A stretch of DNA of 5,098 nt from the NCBI GenBank assembly GCA_949299435.1, contig CASGAK010000188.1, positions 1-5,098 of the forward strand, read 5' to 3'. A program made the position numbers and the translations under genes. The stretch is from an uncultured bacterium (GTDB taxonomy: Bacteria > Cyanobacteriota > Vampirovibrionia > Gastranaerophilales > Gastranaerophilaceae). The notes under the pieces were generated by a model. It did not search any database. It was not told the DNA's origin and saw nothing but the letters and a program-made list of their open reading frames with translations. Below are positions 1 through 5,072 of the stretch, one piece after another (position 1 is the first letter of the stretch; the number at the start of each line of letters is the position of its first letter).

Positions 1-2
1 AT

Positions 3-659
3 TTAAACAGGGGTTCAAATAATTATTATTCTCAAAATTCCCCATCATTTGGAGCTGTATATACCAAAAGCTCAGTAAAACTTTTAAAAAGTTTTATTCC
101 AGATATGATTTTAGAAGATGGATTTGAGTTTGCACAAAAAGCATTAAAAGATTTAGCACAAACAGGCAAACGTAAAGATAATTTGATATTAAAATTTAAA
201 GATGCTGATCAACTTGGAATAGGTCGATTAGAGGTTCATGCAAAACATCTATCTGACAAATTTAATAGTTTTAGCAAAATTGATATTCCTGTTGAAGCAA
301 TGAATAAAAGAGAGTCAGAAGGTTTTGAATCTCTTACAGCCATTGTAAATTCTGACAGTTTTGTTGCAAAATCAAATAGCATACTTGATGAAAATAAAAA
401 TTTGTCACGTGCTCAAAAAGTAAAGAATTTTGTAAATGAAAAACTCAATAACCTATCTCAAAAAATCCTAGATAAAGCTGAAGCTATAGCAGAAGAAGTT
501 TATACTATTGATGAAAGTGGCTATAAACGAAAATGGGCTGTTTTAGGAAATATACAGAATTTATTTACAAAAAACAAAAATCCATATCAATACAATACCA
601 AACAAAAAGAAGAGGCTAAAATTCTCGCAGGAATGATTGATAATTTACCAACCATATAA
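3..659 (+). CDS. Hypothetical protein, 5' end outside window
   Basis: The frame is open from the first complete codon at position 3 to a TAA at 657-659, giving 218 visible residues. An ATG at 105 could be taken as the start, but there is no Shine-Dalgarno sequence before it. The frame upstream of it encodes a plausible segment that includes SPSFGAVYT (codons around 42-65), and no ATG, GTG or TTG occurs in frame between 3 and 104. The real start is therefore most likely before the window. The protein is rich in Lys, Asn and Glu and looks soluble and mainly helical, with no signal peptide or membrane segment in the visible part. A Lys/Glu-rich helical stretch (roughly ATG-numbered residues 95-130) could form a coiled coil. 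I do not recognise the family. The SPSFGA motif resembles N-terminal motifs in the protein at 3613-4866. No terminator is visible directly downstream. Transcription could run on, antisense to tRNA-Ala, to the hairpin at 922-950. Confidence 0.75.
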   Translation, partial: LNRGSNNYYSQNSPSFGAVYTKSSVKLLKSFIPDMILEDGFEFAQKALKDLAQTGKRKDNLILKFKDADQLGIGRLEVHAKHLSDKFNSFSKIDIPVEAMNKRESEGFESLTAIVNSDSFVAKSNSILDENKNLSRAQKVKNFVNEKLNNLSQKILDKAEAIAEEVYTIDESGYKRKWAVLGNIQNLFTKNKNPYQYNTKQKEEAKILAGMIDNLPTI

Positions 660-814
660 GAATCTTAGATTGTATCTAATTGGTAAACTTAGAAAGATAT
701 TTGGTTTTATATTTTCTAAATGCTTTTGTAATATAGATACATACAATACTGAAAGATTTGCCCCTCCAAGAATAAAATCTTATTGATATGATATTTAAAA
801 TTTATATTAAAAAC

Positions 815-887
815 TGGAGCGTAGGGGATTCGAACCCCTGACCCCGACACTGCCAGTGTCGTGCGCTACCAACTGCGCTAACGCCCC
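815..887 (-). tRNA. tRNA-Ala (anticodon GGC)
   Basis: The minus strand folds into a complete 73-nt cloverleaf. It has a 7-bp acceptor stem (GGGGCGT with ACGCTCC), a GCGC/GCGC D stem, an anticodon stem CGACA/TGTCG with loop CTGGCAG, a five-base variable loop, and a T arm AGGGG-TTCGAAT-CCCCT. The anticodon GGC (plus-strand 852-854) reads GCC alanine codons. The third acceptor pair is G3-U70 and the discriminator is A73, which are the classic alanine identity elements. The 3' CCA is not encoded: the base after A73 is G. It must be added by a CCA-adding enzyme. A terminator-like hairpin at 922-950 separates this gene from tRNA-Val upstream, so it may need its own promoter. The only -10 candidate I see is TATGCT (minus strand 901-896), with no good -35 box. 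Confidence 0.97.
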
Positions 888-921
888 AGAATTTAAGCAT
901 ATTTAAAACTTTTATATTAAT

Positions 922-950
922 AAAAAAGACCGCTTCATGCGGTCTTTTTT
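922..950. terminator. Bidirectional intrinsic terminator between the two tRNA genes
   Basis: AAAAAAGACCGC (922-933) and GCGGTCTTTTTT (939-950) form a perfect 12-bp stem around a five-base loop. The GACCGC core is flanked by A6 and T6, so a U tract follows the hairpin on either strand. On the minus strand the hairpin starts one base after the encoded CCA of tRNA-Val, which fits a terminator for that gene. On the plus strand it could stop antisense read-through from the gene ending at 659. Confidence 0.85.
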
Positions 951-951
951 A

Positions 952-1027
952 TGGTGGGCGTTAGAAGACTCGAACTTCTGACCCTCTCCTTGTAAGGGAG
1001 ACGCTCTACCAACTGAGCTAAACGCCC
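952..1027 (-). tRNA. tRNA-Val (anticodon TAC)
   Basis: The minus strand gives a full cloverleaf with a perfect 7-bp acceptor stem (GGGCGTT with AACGCCC), a GCTC/GAGC D stem, an anticodon stem TCTCC/GGAGA with loop CTTACAA, variable loop GGGTC and T arm AGAAG-TTCGAGT-CTTCT. The anticodon TAC (plus-strand 992-994) reads GTA valine codons, and A73 matches valine tRNAs. Unlike the neighbouring tRNA-Ala, the CCA end is encoded (plus-strand TGG at 952-954). The terminator hairpin follows immediately. Upstream on the minus strand lie a leader of about 110 bases and a TTGACA promoter. Confidence 0.97.
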
Positions 1028-1137
1028 TCATTTCAAACTGTCAATCTACTTTACTCAGTAATTTTAACTTTTCACAAGCTCCGAATTAAGTTCTCCGGAT
1101 AACTGAGCACCCTTTCTTTGGGGTTGTCTTTCGACAA
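1028..1137 (-). promoter_or_regulatory. Structured 5' leader of the tRNA-Val transcript
   Basis: This is the stretch between the promoter at 1140-1170 and the mature 5' end of tRNA-Val. Read on the minus strand it begins with a hairpin TTGTC-GAAA-GACAA (1137-1124), a 5-bp stem closed by a GNRA tetraloop. A small ACCC/GGGT hairpin (about 1124-1109) follows. Six-base arms ACTGAG (1102-1107) and CTCAGT (1054-1059) can pair at longer range and enclose a TCCG/CGGA element (1080-1083 with 1096-1099). No reading frame of note is present. It would normally be removed by RNase P. A separate small RNA is possible, but I cannot match it to a known family. Confidence 0.4.
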
Positions 1138-1139
1138 TT

Positions 1140-1170
1140 ATTATCGTATCAAAAAAAAAATTACTGTCAA
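1140..1170 (-). promoter_or_regulatory. Promoter of the tRNA-Val unit
   Basis: On the minus strand a perfect -35 box TTGACA (1170-1165) is followed by two overlapping -10 choices. These are TACGAT (1148-1143, 16-bp spacer, 4 of 6 matches) and GATAAT (1145-1140, 19-bp spacer, 5 of 6). The spacer contains a run of ten T. The first choice would start transcription almost exactly at the TTGTC-GAAA-GACAA hairpin. The -35 box starts 14 bp beyond the stop codon of the helix-turn-helix gene. Confidence 0.65.
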
Positions 1171-1183
1171 GAACTTTTTTATT

Positions 1184-1468
1184 TTAATCTTCTATTAATT
1201 TGAAATCCTTGGGTAATCTCTTTTCTACCTCTATTATAAATTCAGAAAAAGACATGCCAAAAGCATTAGCTAATTTCCATAAAGTTGTTATCTGCACATC
1301 TCTTTTCCCTTTTTCTAAAAGAGCAATAGAGCTGTTAGAAATATCATATTCATAGCTAAAAAGAATAATCCCTTTATTCTGTAGTTGTCTTTTCTCCTTA
1401 ATCAGCTCACCGATAACGTTTAATAAAAGCTGTTTTTGTGGATTCAAATTCTTTCTTATATATTGCAT
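1184..1468 (-). CDS. XRE-family helix-turn-helix transcriptional regulator
   Basis: This 94-residue protein is a small single-domain Cro/C1-type DNA-binding protein. Residues 15-31 form the first helix and 35-45 the second. The recognition helix and following segment, NSSIALLEKGKRDVQITTLW (45-64), match the family pattern in which a turn, an Ile-x-x-x-Glu-x-Gly-Lys-Arg segment and a T-x-x-x-L-A-x-A-F/L helix follow each other. LWKLANAFGMSFSEFI closes the domain. No membrane segment or second effector domain is present, so it probably acts as a dimeric repressor or activator. The ATG at 1466-1468 is the only ATG, GTG or TTG start before an in-frame stop upstream, but the Shine-Dalgarno is poor. 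A TATAAT on the minus strand (1505-1500) could be its -10 box. The gene diverges from the pilin gene, and the 78-bp gap holds repeated palindromic elements, so self-regulation or control of the pilin gene is likely. No terminator is visible at its end. Confidence 0.88.
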   Translation of the reverse strand: MQYIRKNLNPQKQLLLNVIGELIKEKRQLQNKGIILFSYEYDISNSSIALLEKGKRDVQITTLWKLANAFGMSFSEFIIEVEKRLPKDFKLIED

Positions 1469-1487
1469 ATTTACAATTCTAATTAGA

Positions 1488-1543
1488 TATGATAAATTAA
1501 TTATAGTTAATTAAGTATAGTTTATTTACTATAGATAAGGAGT
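1488..1543. promoter_or_regulatory. Divergent control region with 14-bp repeats, candidate operator
   Basis: TATAG recurs at 1502, 1516 and 1530, exactly 14 bp apart. The units starting at 1502 and 1516 match at 11 of 14 positions, and a looser unit starts at 1488 (10 of 14 to the 1502 unit). Two inverted repeats overlap this array: TTAATTA (1497-1503) with TAATTAA (1508-1514), and TATAGT (1516-1521) with ACTATA (1528-1533). Possible promoters lie inside: TATAAT on the minus strand (1505-1500) for the regulator, and TTTACA (1470-1475) with TAAATT (1493-1498) or TATAGT (1516-1521) for the pilin. The region is extremely AT-rich, so some of this could be chance. Confidence 0.45.
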
Positions 1544-1546
1544 ATT

Positions 1547-2245
1547 ATGAATAAGGGAGCCTTTACACTTGCAGAAGTACTGATTACACTTGGAATTATA
1601 GGAGTAGTTGCAGCTATGACCTTGCCAAGCGTAATTAATAACAGCCAGAAAAAAGAGCTTGACGCCTCACTTAAAAAGAACTATTCGGTTATACAACAGG
1701 CATTTATGATGTATCAGGCTAAACACGGGGAAACGCTAAAACCTGAAGATACCGGAGTTAAAAATGAAGCTAACGATTTATATACTCTTATAAAACCTTA
1801 TTTTTCTATTATACATGACTGTGGCACCTCTTATGTAAAATGTATGCCAATTCAAGAAGGAGGTCACTTCGCTGATAGAATATCTTATATCTACAAAACC
1901 TACAATAATAATACATTAAATTTAACATTACTAGATGACGGACAATTTGTTTTAAAAGATGGTAGTCTTATTTTATTAGAAAATGCAGGGAATGAAACTA
2001 ATCGATTACGATTAATAAGCGTAGATGTAAACGGAATAAACAAAAATCCTAACAGATGGGGACATGACTTATTTACATTTCAATTAATGAATGATGGCAG
2101 GATTTTACCTATGGGAGCTGAGGGAACAGAATATGAAGATGAAAATACTTACTGCTCAACAACTTCAAGTAATCCTTATAACGGTGTCGGCTGTACTTAC
2201 AGAGCACTTACGGAAAAAGATTACTGGAAAAATCTACCAAAATAA
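1547..2245 (+). CDS. Type IV pilin-like protein (prepilin N-terminal methylation domain)
   Basis: The 232-residue product is an exported pilin or pseudopilin. It would be anchored in the membrane by its N-terminal helix, cleaved by prepilin peptidase, and assembled by a type IV pilus or type II secretion-like machine. Residues 3-10 (KGAFTLAE) are the processing site, with mature Phe1 and the essential Glu5. The hydrophobic helix runs over about residues 11-30. Ala, not the usual Gly, sits directly before Phe, with Gly one position earlier, so cleavage after either is conceivable. The C-terminal globular part has DVNG (160-163) and NPNRWGHDLF (167-176), reminiscent of the Asp-rich calcium loop of GspG-like pseudopilins. 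It also has two possible disulfide pairs, Cys92/Cys99 and Cys203/Cys216. The start is supported by TAAGGAG (1536-1542) four bases before the ATG. It diverges from the XRE regulator. Whether it is a major pilin or a minor one cannot be told from sequence. Confidence 0.9.
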   Translation: MNKGAFTLAEVLITLGIIGVVAAMTLPSVINNSQKKELDASLKKNYSVIQQAFMMYQAKHGETLKPEDTGVKNEANDLYTLIKPYFSIIHDCGTSYVKCMPIQEGGHFADRISYIYKTYNNNTLNLTLLDDGQFVLKDGSLILLENAGNETNRLRLISVDVNGINKNPNRWGHDLFTFQLMNDGRILPMGAEGTEYEDENTYCSTTSSNPYNGVGCTYRALTEKDYWKNLPK

Positions 2246-2251
2246 TTTATA

Positions 2252-2260
2252 TGCTATAAT
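2252..2260 (+). promoter_or_regulatory. Extended -10 promoter of the rRNA methyltransferase gene
   Basis: TGCTATAAT is a perfect extended -10 element (TGnTATAAT). It lies in the 21-base gap after the pilin stop codon and ends six bases before the ATG at 2267. There is no matching -35 box at 17 bp (ATCTAC at 2232-2237), which extended -10 promoters often do not need. Initiation about seven bases downstream would fall on the start codon itself, giving a leaderless or almost leaderless mRNA. Confidence 0.6.
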
Positions 2261-2266
2261 CGAGCT

Positions 2267-3616
2267 ATGAAAATTAATGATGAATTAATTGCAGACATAG
2301 AAAAAATTTCAAATCTCGGGTATGGACTAGCAAAAATTGACGGTTTTGTAATTTTTGTTGAAAATACTTGTCTTGGGGATAAAGTAAAAATAAAAATAAC
2401 TAAATCAAATAAAAATTACGCGAATGCAAAAGTTTTAGAAATACTCGAACCCTCCGCACACAGGACTGAACCGTTTTGTGCAATGCAAAAAGTATGCGGA
2501 GCATGCCAGCTGCAATTTATAGATTATGACTACCAGCTTGAGTTAAAACGAGAAATTGTATCAGATACTCTAAAGGCAATAGGCGGAATAGATATAGAAA
2601 TTCCAAAACCGATTGCGAGTCCTGATATAAAATCATACAGACACAAAATTCAGTATCCGATATCTGAAACAAGAGTTTCAAAAAGGATTCTTGCAGGTTA
2701 TTACAAGCCGCAAAGCCATGAGATTGTAAATATAAAACATTGTCCTATCCAACCTAAAATTTGTGATGAAATAATTGATTATATAAGAAATCATGCGATT
2801 GATTACGGAATTTCGGGTTTCAATGAAAAAAAACATTCAGGGGATTTGAGGCATGTTGTATTGAGAATTTCAGCAATGAACAACGAAATCCTTGTAACTT
2901 TAGTCGTAAACGCCACAAAAACTTTTGACAGATTAAACAATTTTGCAAAAGCAATTTTTGAGGAATTTGATAAAGTTGCAGGGGTGTGCATAAATTTCAA
3001 TTCACAAAAAACAAATGTAATTCTCGGTAAAAAAACTGAATGCATAATAGGAAAAGATTATATAGAAGAAAAACTGCTTGATAAAATATTTAAAATAGGT
3101 GCAAACACTTTTTTTCAAGTAAACCCCAAAAGTGCTGAAAATATTTTTTCATATGTAAAAGATTTTATAAAAACGAACTATCAAAAACCGACTGTACTTG
3201 ACGCTTACGCAGGGATTGCAACATTTGGGATCTGTGTATCAGACGTATCCAAACAAGTTGTATCAGTAGAGGAGAATTCCGAATCTTGTGAAAAAGCAAA
3301 AGAAAGCATTAAAATAAATAAAATTAAAAATCTTGAAATTCACAACTCAGATGCCGCTGAATTTTTCAAAAACGAAAAAAGGTTATTTGATATATCCATA
3401 GTCGATCCCCCAAGAAAAGGTTGCACCCAAGAATCATTAGATGAAATTTTAAGATTGACTAAAGGACATATTATCTATGTAAGCTGTAATCCAGCGACTT
3501 TGGCAAGAGATTTAAAATACTTATGTAAAAACGGTTGCAGCATAGAAAGCATACAACCGTTTGATATGTTTTGTCACACATACCACATTGAAAATGTGGC
3601 AATTGCCAAAATCTAA
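2267..3616 (+). CDS. rlmD: 23S rRNA (uracil-C5)-methyltransferase, RlmD/RlmCD type
   Basis: This SAM-dependent enzyme of the TrmA/RumA family makes 5-methyluridine in RNA. The 449 residues fit the family (E. coli RlmD is 433). An N-terminal TRAM RNA-binding domain spans about 1-62. Iron-sulfur ligands are Cys71, Cys77, Cys80 (C-x5-C-x2-C) and Cys159. FFQVNP (282-287) and the SAM-binding loop DAYAGIATFG (312-321) follow, then Asp380 in DPPRKGC, the nucleophile Cys407 in SCNPATLARD, and the likely general base Glu442 in HIENV. The Cys407 to Glu442 distance of 35 matches E. coli RlmD. TRAM plus the cluster points to RlmD or the dual-specific RlmCD (U1939, or U747 and U1939) and away from TrmA. 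The exact target cannot be read from sequence. The SAM loop has Ala where Gly is usual (GIA versus GIG). No good Shine-Dalgarno precedes the ATG, but an extended -10 box does. Its stop overlaps the convergent neighbour's stop by 4 bp. Confidence 0.93.
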   Translation: MKINDELIADIEKISNLGYGLAKIDGFVIFVENTCLGDKVKIKITKSNKNYANAKVLEILEPSAHRTEPFCAMQKVCGACQLQFIDYDYQLELKREIVSDTLKAIGGIDIEIPKPIASPDIKSYRHKIQYPISETRVSKRILAGYYKPQSHEIVNIKHCPIQPKICDEIIDYIRNHAIDYGISGFNEKKHSGDLRHVVLRISAMNNEILVTLVVNATKTFDRLNNFAKAIFEEFDKVAGVCINFNSQKTNVILGKKTECIIGKDYIEEKLLDKIFKIGANTFFQVNPKSAENIFSYVKDFIKTNYQKPTVLDAYAGIATFGICVSDVSKQVVSVEENSESCEKAKESIKINKIKNLEIHNSDAAEFFKNEKRLFDISIVDPPRKGCTQESLDEILRLTKGHIIYVSCNPATLARDLKYLCKNGCSIESIQPFDMFCHTYHIENVAIAKI

Positions 3617-4866
3617 TCCTTTTTACCGTATTTTTTAATAGTTTCTGCAAGTCTATCCTGGACAGCCTGAATAAGCTCTAAATCATCTTTGCGATGACTT
3701 TTTGTTTCTTTATTCAACTCACTTTTCATTTTACGAATATCCTGAACATATAATGTCTTATCATCTCTATCTTTAAAATCTTGAGAATTTCTGATCATTT
3801 TAATAATTTCAGGCTCAAATTCTTTTGAGTTAATTTTCTTTAATTCAGCACCATAATGAAGCGGGATTTTATTTCTTATACCTTCAACAAGCCCGCATAA
3901 TGCATCACAAGTCGATTTACTCAACTCAACGGGAAGCTGAAATTCATCTTTGTAAAAGTCCAAATTTTTAGCATTTACAAACAAAGGACGAGAAATAGCA
4001 TTATTTAATTGCCCTCTTATAATATTAATATTATCAATAACTCTTTTAGCAGGAGAATATAATTCCGGCTTTTCTACCTGAGCAATATGAAGTCTTTTTG
4101 ACAAAGCTCTTACGATATCATAGACATAATAAGATTCATTATGTTTAGCAGCTGCATAATTTTTGCCAAAAATAATCAACAACTCGTGAGGCGGCTTATT
4201 TTTACCTGTAGTCAAAGTATCTACAAGACGCATTTGAATATCTTCATACCCTGACTTTTGGGGGCCACTAATACTATGTCTTAAATCTTCATCTAATACC
4301 TTTAAATCATTATAATTAACATCAGCTAATCTTACATCAAAATCTCGTTTTTTACTTTTAACTTTTTTACCAACGACCTCATCAGGAATAAGTTGAATAT
4401 CATACCCGCGACCTCTTAACTCGGGTAAAACTTTTTCATTAAACACCCCTAAGTCATAAGGATTTTCCATATATAAAGTAGCTCTAATTTGATCCGATGG
4501 AGTAGAACCGCTTCTTATAAATTTAGATAGAAAAGAATCTGTTTTCTTAACTGCGGCTTGCTCACAATACTCACGGTCAAAAACAATTCCATAGCCTTTT
4601 AATTTATTAGCAACAGCTTCTAAAGTATCCATAAACTTTACACTTAGTATTTTATAATCAGGCAACTTACTTTCATAATTCCTTCTAACTATGTCCTGAA
4701 AAGTATTTGTAATTTTATCTGCAGCTTTTTGCTTACCAGAAAAGGTCACCTGGTCAAAAGCTATGTTCTTTCGACTAATATAATTTTGAGTATTTTTATT
4801 TTTTTTATAAATTTCATTATTGTTCTTAATTCCAAAATTCAAACTGGGGTAAATTGAAAAATTCAT
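3613..4866 (-). CDS. Uncharacterised protein with divergent RelA/SpoT-like nucleotidyltransferase pattern
   Basis: The 417-residue protein is not a standard family member I can name. Residues about 70-255 follow the order of motifs of the RelA/SpoT synthetase fold. These are a basic segment (AVKKTDSFLSKF, 105-116), an Asp-Arg motif in SDQIRATLYM (D125, R128), GPQKSGYEDIQMRLV (201-215, matching the PKxNGYQSIH position), and HELLIIF (227-233) where E228 fits the catalytic Glu of ExQ. KH-x6-YD (241-250) and R253 close the domain. The Gln of ExQ is Leu here. About 160 charged, helical residues follow (260-417). The N-terminus is Asn/Lys-rich and carries LNFGIK (9-14) and VTFSGK (40-45), with no classical signal peptide or membrane helix. 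The start is supported by AAAGGAG (minus strand 4882-4876) eight bases before the ATG. A TATATT at 4900-4895 could be its -10 box. The gene is convergent with rlmD. Alarmone or nucleotide transfer activity is only an inference. A catalytically inactive effector or RNA-binding role is equally open. Confidence 0.7.
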   Translation of the reverse strand: MNFSIYPSLNFGIKNNNEIYKKNKNTQNYISRKNIAFDQVTFSGKQKAADKITNTFQDIVRRNYESKLPDYKILSVKFMDTLEAVANKLKGYGIVFDREYCEQAAVKKTDSFLSKFIRSGSTPSDQIRATLYMENPYDLGVFNEKVLPELRGRGYDIQLIPDEVVGKKVKSKKRDFDVRLADVNYNDLKVLDEDLRHSISGPQKSGYEDIQMRLVDTLTTGKNKPPHELLIIFGKNYAAAKHNESYYVYDIVRALSKRLHIAQVEKPELYSPAKRVIDNINIIRGQLNNAISRPLFVNAKNLDFYKDEFQLPVELSKSTCDALCGLVEGIRNKIPLHYGAELKKINSKEFEPEIIKMIRNSQDFKDRDDKTLYVQDIRKMKSELNKETKSHRKDDLELIQAVQDRLAETIKKYGKKD

Positions 4867-4980
4867 ATTAATTATCTCCTTTGATAAGTCTGCAAATATA
4901 CAAAATAACTGAAAGAAAAATTTTAACTTTTAAGTCAAAAAAACACAATAAACTTAACAATAATTTACAATTGATAAACT

Positions 4981-5029
4981 TTGTTAAAAAGTTATGTTTG
5001 TATTATGATTTAGATTAAGAGCGTATAAT
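4981..5029 (+). promoter_or_regulatory. Promoter region of the right-edge gene
   Basis: TTGTTA (4981-4986) and TATGAT (5004-5009) are separated by exactly 17 bp, with 4 of 6 and 5 of 6 consensus matches. A second, perfect -10 hexamer TATAAT lies at 5024-5029 but has no good -35 box. Start sites would be near 5016 or 5036, leaving an untranslated leader of about 57 or 37 bases before the ATG at 5073. The rest of the 206-bp gap (4867-5072) is AT-rich, with no hairpin or gene that I can support. Confidence 0.5.
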
Positions 5030-5055
5030 TAGTAATTAAGTAATAGTAAATCAAT

Positions 5056-5063
5056 AAGGAGGT
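5056..5063 (+). promoter_or_regulatory. Near-perfect Shine-Dalgarno sequence
   Basis: AAGGAGGT lies nine bases before the ATG at 5073. It is the strongest ribosome binding site in the window and fixes the start of the right-edge gene. It suggests efficient translation. Confidence 0.85.
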
Positions 5064-5072
5064 TATTTAATT

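Noticed and set aside
105..107. ATG at 105 as the true start of the left-edge gene
   Set aside because: There is no Shine-Dalgarno sequence before it, and the frame stays open to the window edge with a plausible SPSFGA segment upstream.
753..781. Hairpin AAGATTT/AAATCTT with a loop containing CCCCTCC (GGAGGGG on the minus strand)
   Set aside because: No U tract follows it on either strand, so it is not a convincing terminator. The Shine-Dalgarno-like loop has no start codon and frame at useful spacing.
660..814. Small gene or mobile element remnant in the gap after the left-edge gene
   Set aside because: Only very short frames are present, and there are no terminal repeats or transposase fragments.
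1039..1044. Second TTGACA on the minus strand just before tRNA-Val, within the 8-mer ACTGTCAA that also occurs at 1163-1170
   Set aside because: A -10 box at normal spacing would fall inside the tRNA gene, so it cannot drive it. The 8-bp repeat is short enough to be chance.
1045..1137. Degenerate third tRNA, because GCTCAGTTAT on the minus strand resembles a D arm
   Set aside because: There is no matching T arm with TTC, no acceptor stem and no anticodon arm in the right place.
2803..3045. 80-codon open frame on the minus strand inside the methyltransferase gene
   Set aside because: It lies wholly within a well-supported gene on the other strand, has no ribosome binding site that I can see, and shows no domain pattern.
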